A stretch of 64,000 bases of DNA from Gordoniibacillus kamchatkensis (GCF_000829455.1 NZ_JXAK01000036.1:1-64000); one strand, 5' to 3'. Positions 8,666 to 17,900 are shown, counted from the first letter of the stretch. Translations and numbers: made by a program. Notes: generated by a model from the sequence alone, not told the origin.

Positions 8666-10696
8666 GTGTTCATGGCGCAATCAAGAGCAAAAATACAAGT
8701 GAATGCGAATCAGGTCGGCAAAGACAAAATCAATCCGTATTTGTTCGGGCATTTTGTGGAAGATATCCGCGATCATATGGATGCTATGCTGGCTTATCCT
8801 TTGAAGGATATGGATTTTGAAAGTTTGGACGGGACGTTCAAAGGGCTTTCCGGGAGCTGGCGTCCTTACACGAACGGGAAAAGCACCATATATGCCCTCG
8901 AACCTGCCGCTGCGCATCATTCCGGCCATAGTCAGCTGGTGCGAATATATAGCGATGACGAGGGATACGCAGGCGTCAGCCAAGCCATTGCGGTGAAACA
9001 AGACCGGAACGGTTACTATTTGGCTTTGTATGCAAGAGCTTCCGTCGAAATCAAATTTGTTGTCGCGGAAATAGCGGATAAGACGAGCGGGGAAGTGCTT
9101 GGTCAGGCCCGAATTGATTTGGTTAGCCACGACTGGAAGCATTATGAGTCGCGTCTTGCGGTGGAGCGGGAATGCGAGCACGCGGAGTTCAGGTTATATG
9201 TGCCTTCGGAGCATGAACGCTGGCTGGACCATGTATCCACGGGGATGCTGTGGCTTGATCATATTTCGCTCTTGCCTTCCGACAGCGTAGGCAATGTGCG
9301 TAAAGAAGTTATGGATATGACGAAGGATTTGAACGCCGGCATGATGCGGTTAGCAGGGAACTATATTAGCGCCTATCATTGGCGGCAAGCTATCGGCCCT
9401 GTATATGAGCGGCCCTGTTTCATCAATGAAGCGTGGGGCGGATGGACGAATAAGTATTTCGGTACGGACGAGTTCATTCAATTTTGCCGCGAGCTGAACG
9501 TGGAACCTCTTATTTGCGTGAACGACGGTTCGGGAACGCCGGAAGAAGCGGCCGAGTGGGTGGAATATTGCAATGGCAGTGCCGATACGCCCATGGGAAA
9601 ACTGCGAGCCGCTAACGGGCATGTCGAGCCGTACGGCGTGAAGTATTGGGAGATCGGCAACGAAGTTTGGGGGCCGTGGCAGGTCGGCCATTGCAGCGCC
9701 GAGCAGTTCGCGCAGCGGTGCACGCGATTTGCCCAAGCCATGAAAGCTGTCGATCCCGGGATTGTGCTGCTCGCTTGCGGCGATACCAAAATGGACTGGA
9801 ACCAGAGCGTAATCGAACGGGCAGCCGAGCACATCGATTACTTAACGCTGCATTTATATCACGGATGCAATCGGTTTGGGATGAATCATCGTACGCCCAA
9901 AGAAGAGCGCTATAAGGCAATAGTTTCTTATCCGGAATGGACGAGAGAAACGATACAGCAATTGAGGGATATGTTCGGTTCGAAAGAACGTTATGCCCAT
10001 CTGAAATTGGCTGTCACGGAATACAATACGATGTACTATCCGAATACGATCCGCAAAGGGCTTCCTAATGAACATACCCTGGAAGCGGCGGTGGCGAACG
10101 CAGCGAATTTGAATGAATTTATTCGGAACAGCGACTTGGTCGAGATCGGCAGCTTCTCCGATCTTGTCAACGGCTGGCTCGGCGGGTGTATCCGGGTAGG
10201 GGACAACTATGCGGATCAATTTCGCGGCAAAACCCCGGGCTGGAGCGGCAAATCGTTAACCGTATACGGCACTCCGACCTATTATGTAATGAAAATGTAT
10301 GCAAACAGAGATTTGGGCTACGTTGTGCAGAGCCATACCGAATGCGGCAGCTTTAAAGTGAATAGTCTTGTGCCTACTGTGCCGCAGCTGAATGATCTGC
10401 CGAATTTGGACGTTGTGGCTTGTATTAACGGCAATGGAGATAAATTGACGGTCTTTATGGTAAATCGAAGTCTCGGGGACACCGTTACCGAAGTGCGATT
10501 GGACGGGTTTGCAGCGTCGGGCACTGCGCAATTGCAGGAATTAACTGCTGACGATTATGAAAGCATCAATACCGTGCATAAGCCGAATTGCGTAGTTAGT
10601 GTAACTCACGAGCTGCCATTTTCGCAAAGTCAGGTGACTTGTCAGCTGAAGGCTTCTTCCGTCTACGCATTGGAAATAACTCGCCAGCGGGGCTGA
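8666..10696 (+). CDS. Alpha-L-arabinofuranosidase, GH51
   Basis: This 676-residue protein has the GH51 layout. An N-terminal region (NPYLFGHFVEDI) and an inserted CBM4-like beta domain (about 95-200) precede the catalytic barrel. The acid/base is Glu333 in WEIGNEVWG and the nucleophile is Glu452 in VTEYNTMYY. A C-terminal beta domain completes it. There is no signal peptide, so it acts inside the cell on imported arabino-oligosaccharides, releasing L-arabinose. A GTG at 8666 and an ATG at 8672 are both possible starts; GGAAGGA lies just upstream. It follows the permease by 18 bases and precedes GH43 and GH2 genes, so one operon is likely. Confidence 0.88.
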   Translation: MFMAQSRAKIQVNANQVGKDKINPYLFGHFVEDIRDHMDAMLAYPLKDMDFESLDGTFKGLSGSWRPYTNGKSTIYALEPAAAHHSGHSQLVRIYSDDEGYAGVSQAIAVKQDRNGYYLALYARASVEIKFVVAEIADKTSGEVLGQARIDLVSHDWKHYESRLAVERECEHAEFRLYVPSEHERWLDHVSTGMLWLDHISLLPSDSVGNVRKEVMDMTKDLNAGMMRLAGNYISAYHWRQAIGPVYERPCFINEAWGGWTNKYFGTDEFIQFCRELNVEPLICVNDGSGTPEEAAEWVEYCNGSADTPMGKLRAANGHVEPYGVKYWEIGNEVWGPWQVGHCSAEQFAQRCTRFAQAMKAVDPGIVLLACGDTKMDWNQSVIERAAEHIDYLTLHLYHGCNRFGMNHRTPKEERYKAIVSYPEWTRETIQQLRDMFGSKERYAHLKLAVTEYNTMYYPNTIRKGLPNEHTLEAAVANAANLNEFIRNSDLVEIGSFSDLVNGWLGGCIRVGDNYADQFRGKTPGWSGKSLTVYGTPTYYVMKMYANRDLGYVVQSHTECGSFKVNSLVPTVPQLNDLPNLDVVACINGNGDKLTVFMVNRSLGDTVTEVRLDGFAASGTAQLQELTADDYESINTVHKPNCVVSVTHELPFSQSQVTCQLKASSVYALEITRQRG

Positions 10697-10700
10697 TCCG

Positions 10701-13082
10701 ATGAAACCGAAGATACCGATGATGCGGAGCAGCAAGGGCTGGATATTTATTGTGGTTGCGTGTTTGTTTCTCGCGGCGATTGCGACGATACCGCTGCAGC
10801 TTTGGGGCAAGAAAGGGGCGGATAGGCCGATGGTTGCCTTGCGCCAGACGTACGAGAATCCGTTCACATTGGACGGGGAATGGGAAGATTACGGCATCGG
10901 GGATCCTTACATTCTCCGTTATGACGGCAAGTATTACCTATACTGCAGCACGAAGGATCGGAGAGTCGGGGTCAAGGCGTGGAGCTCCGACGATCTTGTG
11001 CACTGGCGTTACGAAGGTCTCGTCACGGAGGAACCCGTCAGCGAGGGCGCATATGCACCGGAGGTCGTCTATTGGAACGGATCGTTTTACATGTACACTT
11101 CGCCGGCAGGGAGAGGGCATTACGTCCTGCAAAGCGACAAGCCGACGGGACCGTTCGTGGTGAAGACGGACAATCTGGGCCTAACGATCGACGGCTCCGT
11201 TTTTATCGATGACGACGGGAAATGGTATTTCACGCACGCCAATTTTGGGGCCATCGTGGCGCACCCGATGTCCGATCCGTACACGATGGAAACGGGCTTG
11301 AAGCTGAACACCTCGCTCGGTCATTGGACGGAAGGTCCCACGATCATCAAGCGGAACGGGCGCTATTTCATTACGTACACGGGCAATCACGTGTTCAGCA
11401 AAGGGTATCGCGTCAATTACGCTGTGAATCGTGAATCTCCGACCGGGACGTATACGATACCCGAGAATAACTCGATCTTGATTTCTACCGCCGACGATTT
11501 CAACGGTCTTGGCCACAGTTCGACGGTCATGGGACCGGATCTGGATTCTTATTACATCGTCTACCACAACCTGATCGGCCGTTCGAAGGAAGGTCCTCCC
11601 GTTCGCAAGCTGAACATAGACCGGCTCGTATTCAACGGAGACAAAATGTCCGTTCTCGGGCCGACTCACGGGACGCCGCAGGAAGCGCCCGAGCTGCCGG
11701 TATTCCGGGATGCGCCCGGGGCTGCACCGTCGGCAGACAAGTGGGAGCGGGTCGTTCAAGCCGGAGGCGGCGAAGCTTATTTGGCCCGTACAGGCACGGG
11801 CAGCCGATATACGGCTGAATACAACTTCAGGTTGAATCATGTGACAAGTGCGGGTTCGGCGTCTTCACTGGATGCCAAGTATTCGCGATACGGGGATTCG
11901 GGAATTCCGCGCGCCCGCGTGGACGGGGCAGCGAAGCAGCTCAAACTGATCGATCGCGCGAACGGCGCCGAAAAAGTTATCGCCACGAAGCCGCTGCCGG
12001 AGGGCACCGATCTGACGAAGCTGCACACGATCCGTATCGAGGCGGACAGCTCGGGCACAAAGCTCTACTGGGACGGACTGCTGAAGATTGAGCAGTCCGC
12101 AATGGCCGCGAAGCCTGGCCGCATCGGCTATGCGTGGCCGCAAGGGGCGAATCCGGACCTGCACTACACCGCCTTTTCGAACGAGGCGGGCGGCAGCAGC
12201 GATACGAAGGCGATCAAACCGTTGCCCGGCACGATGGAAGCCGTTCATGGCGTTCGCGACGGTAAGCCGGCCATTCGTTCGGGAATAACGCCTGACGGCA
12301 GCGATGCCGTAGTCCTGACGAACAAGGGGGACAGTCTTTCCTACCCGGTAAACGTAAGCCAGAACGGTGCGTATCTGCTCGCGGTTAACGTTTCTAAATC
12401 CTCCGCAGGATCGACGCTCGCGGTGGAAACGAACGGAAAGACGAAGGAAATCAAGCTTGACGCTTCTTTATTTGCGGGCGATGCGGATTGGACGAAAGTA
12501 CCGCTCGGCGAGTTCGAGATGAAGAAGGGGCCGCAGTGGCTGTCACTGCGCAGGTCGAAAGGGGAGATCGCCATTCGCTACGTGGAAGCGCAGCTGACGG
12601 TTCCCGTGCCGGAGCAGTCGGTCATCGAGCCGTCGGACGTCGGCATTGTCAATCGATTCGGCGGGGACCCCGGCTGGCCGGATTATAACGTTAGTTTCGA
12701 TCTGACCCTTAAAGAAGATTCGACGGATGAGACAGGAATTTTGCTGCGGACGACGAATGAGTCTGAATTCCGGGATCAAGTCAAGGACGCTTTCATGGGC
12801 TACGAGCTTGCGTTTCATAACGACACGGTTGCTCTAAAGCGAGTGAGCTATGAAAATGTCAAGGAAGAGGCATCCGGTACCCTTGCCTTTACGCCCGGTC
12901 AAACTCGCCGCGTTACCGTCAAGCTGAAGGGAGCGTCGATTGCGGTTTTCTCCGATAACAGCAATGAGCCCATCTTGCTGTGGACGGATCCGAATGCGTT
13001 TCTTCATGGCCGTGTAGGCGAGAAGGGCTTATCGAGGGCATGGACGATATCGCCGTTAACGGTAACAGGAAACAAAAAATAG
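10701..13082 (+). CDS. Membrane-anchored GH43-type glycosidase with C-terminal beta domains
   Basis: This 793-residue protein has an N-terminal hydrophobic anchor at about 13-33. A five-bladed GH43 catalytic domain follows, with the expected triad: base Asp68 (GIGDPYIL), pKa modulator Asp164 (LTIDGSVF) and acid Glu211 (HWTEGPTI). GH43 enzymes are mainly arabinofuranosidases, arabinanases or xylosidases. The C-terminal half (about 345-793) contains two or three beta-rich modules without catalytic residues, including one like laminin-G/CBM66 and one sugar-binding-like segment. The anchor suggests it works at the cell surface before import. It starts 4 bases after the GH51 stop. Its base composition is more GC-rich than the transporter genes. 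Confidence 0.85.
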   Translation: MKPKIPMMRSSKGWIFIVVACLFLAAIATIPLQLWGKKGADRPMVALRQTYENPFTLDGEWEDYGIGDPYILRYDGKYYLYCSTKDRRVGVKAWSSDDLVHWRYEGLVTEEPVSEGAYAPEVVYWNGSFYMYTSPAGRGHYVLQSDKPTGPFVVKTDNLGLTIDGSVFIDDDGKWYFTHANFGAIVAHPMSDPYTMETGLKLNTSLGHWTEGPTIIKRNGRYFITYTGNHVFSKGYRVNYAVNRESPTGTYTIPENNSILISTADDFNGLGHSSTVMGPDLDSYYIVYHNLIGRSKEGPPVRKLNIDRLVFNGDKMSVLGPTHGTPQEAPELPVFRDAPGAAPSADKWERVVQAGGGEAYLARTGTGSRYTAEYNFRLNHVTSAGSASSLDAKYSRYGDSGIPRARVDGAAKQLKLIDRANGAEKVIATKPLPEGTDLTKLHTIRIEADSSGTKLYWDGLLKIEQSAMAAKPGRIGYAWPQGANPDLHYTAFSNEAGGSSDTKAIKPLPGTMEAVHGVRDGKPAIRSGITPDGSDAVVLTNKGDSLSYPVNVSQNGAYLLAVNVSKSSAGSTLAVETNGKTKEIKLDASLFAGDADWTKVPLGEFEMKKGPQWLSLRRSKGEIAIRYVEAQLTVPVPEQSVIEPSDVGIVNRFGGDPGWPDYNVSFDLTLKEDSTDETGILLRTTNESEFRDQVKDAFMGYELAFHNDTVALKRVSYENVKEEASGTLAFTPGQTRRVTVKLKGASIAVFSDNSNEPILLWTDPNAFLHGRVGEKGLSRAWTISPLTVTGNKK

Positions 13083-13109
13083 GTTAAGCAGAGGAGAGGA
13101 AGGTACGAG

Positions 13110-14873
13110 ATGACAACAAAGAAATATGTGAAAAATTATCCGAGACCACAGTTCGTCAGAGATAACTGGGTCGATCTGAACGGCGAGTGGAGCTTCGGCT
13201 TCGACGACGCCAATGCAGGCGAAGCCGAAGGGTGGCAACGGACATTCGGCGGAAACCGCAAAATTATCGTCCCCTTCACGTACGAAACGAAGGCGAGCGG
13301 CATCGGCGAAGAAGAGCACCATCCTTACGTCTGGTACAACAGATCGCTGGACATTCCTGAAGAAGCTGCCGGCAAGCGAATTCTTCTTCATTTTCAAGCG
13401 GTCGACTATGTGGCGAAAGTATGGGTGAACGGCGAATACGTCGGAAGGCATCAGGGCGGCTATGCGGCATTTTCGTTCGACATCACCCGTTACGTGACAT
13501 TCGGGTCCGCGAACGAGCTGACGGTCAAGGTGGAAGACAGCAAGGACGCGACTCAGCCGCGCGGCAAGCAGCGCTGGGTGGATCAAAACTTCGAATGCTT
13601 CTATGTGCAGACGACGGGCATTTGGCAGTCCGTTTGGCTTGAATACGTAGAACGGGATTACATCGATTCGGTGAAAATTACGCCTGATGTCGATGCCTCA
13701 TCCGTACGATTCGAGTACCAGGTCAAAGGCGACGTGAACCTCAGCAGCAACCTCCGGCTGGAAACGATTATTACGATGAAGGACCGCCAAGTCAAGCAGG
13801 CAAGCCTGACGATCGACCGCCCTTGGCTGCAGCTCGACGTCGATCTCGTTCACGAAATGAACGGACCGTGGAAACGCTGCTACTGGGCTCCCGGGCGTCC
13901 GAATTTGTACGATGTGGAATTTATTTTGTACCGTGACGATGTCGTGATTGACCATGTCTACTCCTACTTCGGCATGAGAAAAATATCGATCGAGAAGGGC
14001 AAGGTTCTGCTGAACAATTTCCCAATCTATCAGCGATTGCTGCTGGATCAAGGCTATTGGCCGGACAGCCATTTGACGCCTCCTTCCGAGGAAGCGCTGA
14101 TCCGGGATATCGATCTCCTTCTGGAGATGGGGTATAACGGTGTCCGGAAGCACATGAAGATAGAGGACGCCCGGTTCCTGTATTGGTGCGATGTCAAAGG
14201 CGTGCTTGTATGGTCCGAGATGGCGGCGACCTTCGAATTTAACGATAATGCGGTTCAAAAATTCACGGAGGAGTGGATGGAGATCGTTCGCCAGCAGTAC
14301 AACCATCCTTCCATCATTACGTGGGTTCCGTTCAACGAATCATGGGGAATTATGAACATTTACAAGGATCAAAAGCAGCAGAAGTTCACCGAAGCGATCT
14401 ATCATTTAACAAAAGCGTTCGATCCGAACCGCCCGGTCGTAACGAACGATGGCTGGGAGCATACGGTGTCCGACATTTTGACGCTGCACGATTACGAGGA
14501 GAGGAAGGATCGCTTCCTGAGCCGTTATGCGAACAAGGACGAGATCGTGAACAACGAGAAGACGTTCAACCAATGGAAATACGCTTTCGCCGACGGCTAC
14601 AGCTACAAGGGGCAGCCGATTATCGTGAGCGAATTCGGCGGCATCGCGTTCAAGTCCGACAAGGGCTGGGGCTACGGCGAACAGGTCGCTTCGGAAGAAA
14701 AGTTCCTGGAACGGTTTCGCGGCATCCACGAAGCGATCAAGCAGACGAATTACATCGTAGGATACTGCTATACGCAAATTACCGACGTCCAGCAAGAGGT
14801 GAACGGTCTCTTGACTGAAGATCGCAAGCCGAAGGTGCCGCTTGACAAGATCAGGGAGATCAATCTTTCCTGA
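13110..14873 (+). CDS. Glycoside hydrolase family 2 enzyme
   Basis: This 587-residue protein has the GH2 order of sugar-binding jelly roll (about 15-180, with VWVNGEYVGRHQGGY), immunoglobulin-like domain (about 185-295) and TIM barrel. The acid/base is Glu410 (PFNESWG) and the nucleophile is Glu508 (IVSEFGG). There is no signal peptide, so it is cytoplasmic. GH2 includes beta-galactosidases, beta-glucuronidases and related enzymes, and the exact sugar cannot be read from sequence. A role in removing side chains from arabinan- or arabinogalactan-derived oligosaccharides is suggested by the operon. GAGAGGAAGG precedes the ATG. Confidence 0.87.
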   Translation: MTTKKYVKNYPRPQFVRDNWVDLNGEWSFGFDDANAGEAEGWQRTFGGNRKIIVPFTYETKASGIGEEEHHPYVWYNRSLDIPEEAAGKRILLHFQAVDYVAKVWVNGEYVGRHQGGYAAFSFDITRYVTFGSANELTVKVEDSKDATQPRGKQRWVDQNFECFYVQTTGIWQSVWLEYVERDYIDSVKITPDVDASSVRFEYQVKGDVNLSSNLRLETIITMKDRQVKQASLTIDRPWLQLDVDLVHEMNGPWKRCYWAPGRPNLYDVEFILYRDDVVIDHVYSYFGMRKISIEKGKVLLNNFPIYQRLLLDQGYWPDSHLTPPSEEALIRDIDLLLEMGYNGVRKHMKIEDARFLYWCDVKGVLVWSEMAATFEFNDNAVQKFTEEWMEIVRQQYNHPSIITWVPFNESWGIMNIYKDQKQQKFTEAIYHLTKAFDPNRPVVTNDGWEHTVSDILTLHDYEERKDRFLSRYANKDEIVNNEKTFNQWKYAFADGYSYKGQPIIVSEFGGIAFKSDKGWGYGEQVASEEKFLERFRGIHEAIKQTNYIVGYCYTQITDVQQEVNGLLTEDRKPKVPLDKIREINLS

Positions 14874-14895
14874 CGAATCCGGCGGAATAAACGGC

Positions 14896-14943
14896 AAAAT
14901 CACCCTCTTCTGCGGCCAGTTTGGCGCAAAAGAGGGTGATTTT
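14896..14943. terminator. Bidirectional hairpin terminator
   Basis: Perfect 14-base arms AAAATCACCCTCTT (14896-14909) and its complement (14930-14943) lie between the convergent GH2 and AraC genes. The A and T tails at both ends let it serve either strand. Confidence 0.85.
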
Positions 14944-14955
14944 CTCGTAAAAACG

Positions 14956-15783
14956 TCAATCTTGTTCAGCAAAATGGCTGCGAAAGGCTGTTGGGCGCAT
15001 GCCGGTTTTTTTGTTGAACAGATTGGAGAAATAGTGGGCGTCGGAATACCCCAGTTGCTCGGAAATTTCGTTGACGGTCAAAGGGGTATCGATCAGCATC
15101 AGCTTTGCGGATTCCATCTTTTTGGTCAGCACATAATTATAGATGGTCGTTCCCATTTCTTTCTTAAACATTCGGTTCAGCTGTTTGGCCGAAATGCCCG
15201 TTTCCTTCACGAGTTGCTCCGTATGAAAAGGCTGCAGCAGCTGGTTATCGAGTCGAAGCTTAATTTGCTGCACAAGTGAAGACAACAATTCTCCCCGTTT
15301 TCTCTGAATATCCGATAAGCGGATGACAATTTGCATGAACAGAAGCTGCAAGTCTCCCTGCATCTCCTCCAGCGTCTTGCTTTCAGCCCACTCGATGCCT
15401 TGCCTGAACAAATGCTCAACGGACGCATCCGGGACAACGACGGTGGTGAGCAGACGGTAAGCCTCGAGCACGTTGAGCGCCCAATGGCTATGAATGTTAT
15501 ACCAAATGTAGGTCCACGGCTCATCCGGCTCGGCTTCGGATATGACCTCATGATCGCACCCGCTTCGCAACACAAAAACGTCTCCGGGGTTAACGCGGCG
15601 GGAGTCCGTGTTGACGCGCACTCTCCCATGACCTGACAATACGCAGCCGATGACCGTAATTTTGGACGGACTCCTAACATTGCGATAATGCGGAGTGCAG
15701 TAGTTGATGCCGATGAAAGGGATGCTGAGAGGAGGAGGGTCACCGATTGACGGAAAATGATAAATGGGTCCGTATTTATCCAT
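14956..15783 (-). CDS. AraC family transcriptional regulator with cupin sensor domain
   Basis: This is a 275-residue protein. The N-terminal AraC-binding cupin domain shows SGHGRVRVNTDSRRVNPGDVF. The C-terminal 100 residues contain two helix-turn-helix motifs (GISAKQLNRMFKKEMG; YSDAHYFSNLFNKKTG). The start at 15783 is chosen because GGTGAGG lies 5 bases before it and the cupin domain begins soon after; a longer in-frame extension upstream looks unlike coding sequence. It is convergent with the arabinan operon and probably senses a sugar for that operon or for its own, but the target is not visible. Confidence 0.85.
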   Translation of the reverse strand: MDKYGPIYHFPSIGDPPPLSIPFIGINYCTPHYRNVRSPSKITVIGCVLSGHGRVRVNTDSRRVNPGDVFVLRSGCDHEVISEAEPDEPWTYIWYNIHSHWALNVLEAYRLLTTVVVPDASVEHLFRQGIEWAESKTLEEMQGDLQLLFMQIVIRLSDIQRKRGELLSSLVQQIKLRLDNQLLQPFHTEQLVKETGISAKQLNRMFKKEMGTTIYNYVLTKKMESAKLMLIDTPLTVNEISEQLGYSDAHYFSNLFNKKTGMRPTAFRSHFAEQD

Positions 15784-16260
15784 AATCCTCACCAATTCGT
15801 CTGAAGTTCTATTGCTCTTTGCTGTTATCGTAAAAAGCGATGAATGTATTGTATCACATCGGATCCAAGAGTTGTGACTTCGACTTTGCTCCATTGACTT
15901 CATCTTCCGCATGATCCGGCGCATTGACAGTAGGAAATACATTGTCCCTTCAATTGCTTTTCGTTATCCTGAGCTTAGCGATTTCCTTTCGCATCAGACA
16001 GGTGAAAATAGCCACGGAGGCTGACTTATCTCGCCCGGAATGACGTGTATGAAGCAAGGGCGGAAACCTGATATGGATTCAGAATTGACAACTACATCAA
16101 ACGAATCTTTATTTGCGATTAACTTTTAATACGGAAGAAGAACCATGCCTGCATCCTCGAGGCATGGTTCTTTCTAGTATTTTATAAAAATAGATCATTA
16201 TATCAATCCGATTTTTTTATACCTTCATATCATAACAATCATGAAGAAAGGAGAGCGAAG
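15784..16260. other. Gene-free stretch with a hairpin and a possible 29-codon frame
   Basis: No recognisable gene is present. A short + strand frame at 16040-16129 (ATG ... TAA, encoding a peptide ending ESLFAINF) is followed 9 bases later by a 13-bp-arm hairpin at 16138-16172. The rest holds the upstream region of the AraC gene and the AT-rich leader of the spoVIF-like gene, with a CATATCATA element about 30 bases before its start that fits a sigma-K -10 box. Confidence 0.5.
16138..16172 (+). terminator. Hairpin with weak T tail
   Basis: Arms AAGAACCATGCCT (16138-16150) and AGGCATGGTTCTT (16160-16172) pair perfectly over 13 bases. It terminates either the tiny 29-codon frame before it or a lost gene. 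Confidence 0.6.
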
Positions 16261-16527
16261 ATGAACAACATATCAAAGAATGCTTTACAGTTTATTAATA
16301 GGAAGTCGGGAAAGAAAATATCAGAGCAAGCCATTAAAAAAATCGCAAGCAGTGTAAAGCCGAGTACGTTTAAAAGCGATTCAGAACTAAGAAGCCTGAT
16401 CATGCAGGTTTCCAAAATGGCCAATATCCCCGTGTCCGATGCGACAGTAAATGAAATTATCCGGACAGTTAAAGGGGCGGGCGGTACCGGTCTTGCGCAG
16501 CTCATCAAATCGATGTTATCGAAATAA
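16261..16527 (+). CDS. spoVIF: Stage VI sporulation protein F-like protein
   Basis: This 88-residue protein matches the SpoVIF family (PF14069) in length and pattern. It has an N-terminal helix with F.N..SGK, then SVKPSTFKSDSELRSLIMQV and KMANIPVSDATVNEII, and a C-terminal basic amphipathic end. SpoVIF is a mother-cell protein needed for late spore coat assembly and resistance in Bacillus subtilis. AAAGGAGAG lies 6-7 bases before the ATG. Identification rests on pattern recognition. Confidence 0.7.
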   Translation: MNNISKNALQFINRKSGKKISEQAIKKIASSVKPSTFKSDSELRSLIMQVSKMANIPVSDATVNEIIRTVKGAGGTGLAQLIKSMLSK

Positions 16528-16565
16528 TTGTTGGCATTCATGCCCCCCTTTAAGGGATAGCTGTT

Positions 16566-16910
16566 TTATCTGTTCTTTTTAGACAATGCCCGGTTGCTTT
16601 TTTTAACCGCACTGCGTTTTCGCTGGTAGGTATACTTTCTTGTACTGCGGTTCTTCTTTTTCTTTTTAAACAGTGAGCCCAATAGAGGGAGAAGAGGGGA
16701 TACGGTTTGAATGAACTTTTGAGTCTTTTCAACAGTTGACAAGATGCCTTCGATTCCCCCCATTTTTTCCACGAAGGACTGCAAGCTATTAGATGAAGGC
16801 GATGAACCTTGGTTTAACGGTCCGGGTGCATACAAATTTTCCCCAAAAAATCCATTGTTATTCGGGTCGGTCATAGCTTGTTTGATAAAAGCCCGCTGGT
16901 TATTTTTCAC
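16566..16910 (-). CDS. Small basic protein, YqfQ/VrrA-like
   Basis: This 114-residue protein has a Pro/Asn/Gly-rich N-terminal half (NNNGFFGENLYAPGPLNQG). A helix VEKTQKFIQTVSPLLPLLGS and then a very Lys/Arg-rich tail follow (KKKKKNRSTRK onward). The central pattern resembles the YqfQ/VrrA family of small spore-associated proteins, but similarity is limited. A GTG at 16910 is chosen as start because AAGGGTGAG lies 4 bases upstream; an ATG 30 bases earlier would add MLYQHKRVRF. It is convergent with the spoVIF-like gene. Function unknown. Confidence 0.55.
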   Translation of the reverse strand: MKNNQRAFIKQAMTDPNNNGFFGENLYAPGPLNQGSSPSSNSLQSFVEKMGGIEGILSTVEKTQKFIQTVSPLLPLLGSLFKKKKKNRSTRKYTYQRKRSAVKKSNRALSKKNR

Positions 16911-17151
16911 GAATCTCACCCTTTTATGTTGATATAACATTGTATGTCCGTTTGAGAAAATGGACCAAGCATCAGCGGAAATGTTTATTGCGGGTAGTAC
17001 CCAATTAATGGCGATGTCCTACATTCATACAAAGCTCAAGAATATTGTATGAAAATTGTACTTTTCCCCCCTCCCTATTCGTCCAAGAGCTTGTTCGCTC
17101 AGTCTCATATAAAGTAAACGTAATCACATTTATTAGAAGGAGATGGGACGA

Positions 17152-17565
17152 ATGGCAGTCAGTCCTCTGTGTCGGCGATTTGCAGCCATCCTTGGCGCAA
17201 TGCCTTCGGTCGTTAATGGAGTTTGCACGGCTACGAGAGTGAGGAACAATATTAAACCTGTAATCCTGGGTAAGCGAAGCAGGTCATTTCTGGCGATTCC
17301 CCAAGCTTTTACGTTCGAAAGTATCGGAAGAGACGGGCGTGCGCTTTGTCTCGGCGAAACCGTGATTCTAACCGCCGAAATCAATCCGTTTATTTCCCGG
17401 CTCAGAAAACATAATATCAAGGTCACGGCCTTGCATAACCACTGGCTCTTCGACAAACCGAATCTGTGGTTTATCCACTTCGAGAAAAATGAGAGACCCC
17501 TCGTATTCGCGAGAGAAGTTCGCGATGCCCTGAACGTTCTGACCAAACGGGTGGTTCGCCCGTAA
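17152..17565 (+). CDS. DUF1259 domain protein
   Basis: This 137-residue protein belongs to DUF1259 (PF07485). The family motif is seen in VTALHNHWLFDKPNLWFIHFE, whose His residues may bind a metal, and in GETVILTAEINPFISRLRKHNIK. It has no clear signal peptide and is shorter than the two-copy members of the family. The ATG at 17152 is preferred over one at 17143 because GAAGGAG lies 9 bases before it. It stands alone, closed by a terminator. Biochemical function is unknown. Confidence 0.75.
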   Translation: MAVSPLCRRFAAILGAMPSVVNGVCTATRVRNNIKPVILGKRSRSFLAIPQAFTFESIGRDGRALCLGETVILTAEINPFISRLRKHNIKVTALHNHWLFDKPNLWFIHFEKNERPLVFAREVRDALNVLTKRVVRP

Positions 17566-17628
17566 GCGGCAGCCCAGGGGCGACGCCGGTCGCAAGGGTC
17601 GCTTTCCAGAAATAACATCAGTCAATCT

Positions 17629-17655
17629 AAAACCGCAGGAACTGCGGTTTTTTTC
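17629..17655 (+). terminator. Rho-independent terminator after DUF1259 gene
   Basis: Arms AAAACCGCAG (17629-17638) and CTGCGGTTTT (17642-17651) form a tight hairpin followed by more T. Confidence 0.85.
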
Positions 17656-17663
17656 TTTTCTCC

Positions 17664-17707
17664 AGGGACAGGTTCTTGTCGCGGATGAACGACAAGAACC
17701 TGTCCCT
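17664..17707. repeat. Palindromic element with 17-bp perfect arms
   Basis: AGGGACAGGTTCTTGTC (17664-17680) and its exact complement (17691-17707) flank a 10-base loop. There is no T tail, so it is not a typical terminator. Its form resembles the REP-like palindromes mobilised by IS200-type (RAYT) transposases, and it directly abuts the broken Rrf2 gene. Only one copy is present in the window. Confidence 0.6.
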
Positions 17708-17900
17708 ATTGTCTGTTAGATCGATTGGATCGAAGCTGGTGAAAGCCGGATTGATCGATTCGGTATCCGGGGCAAACGGGGGGTATATGCTTGGAGCACA
17801 GAAAAAAGATATATCGTTTTTGGATGTGATTCATGCGATTGAAGGGACAGCCTCTTTGTTCAATTGCTGTCTGGACGGCGAAACGGAATGCCTGATTTGA
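17708..17900 (+). pseudogene. Rrf2 family regulator remnant
   Basis: The frame after the palindrome encodes part of an Rrf2 regulator: SIGSKLVKAGLIDSVSGANG (wing and recognition region), then GYMLGAQKKDISFLDVIHAIEG and a CCLDGETEC cysteine segment. The N-terminal helix-turn-helix (about the first 35 residues) is absent; the frame instead begins at the palindrome edge. The C-terminus ends at a stop after ECLI, where the family continues for 30-50 residues, and the next bases do not resume cleanly. It is therefore a broken copy, not a functional regulator. Rrf2 proteins sense redox state, nitric oxide or Fe-S clusters. Confidence 0.7.

Noticed and set aside
16960-17052. A 30-codon forward frame (MDQASAEMFIAGSTQLMAMS and following).
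   Set aside because: No ribosome site and no similarity could be recognised. It may be real, but there is too little to support it.
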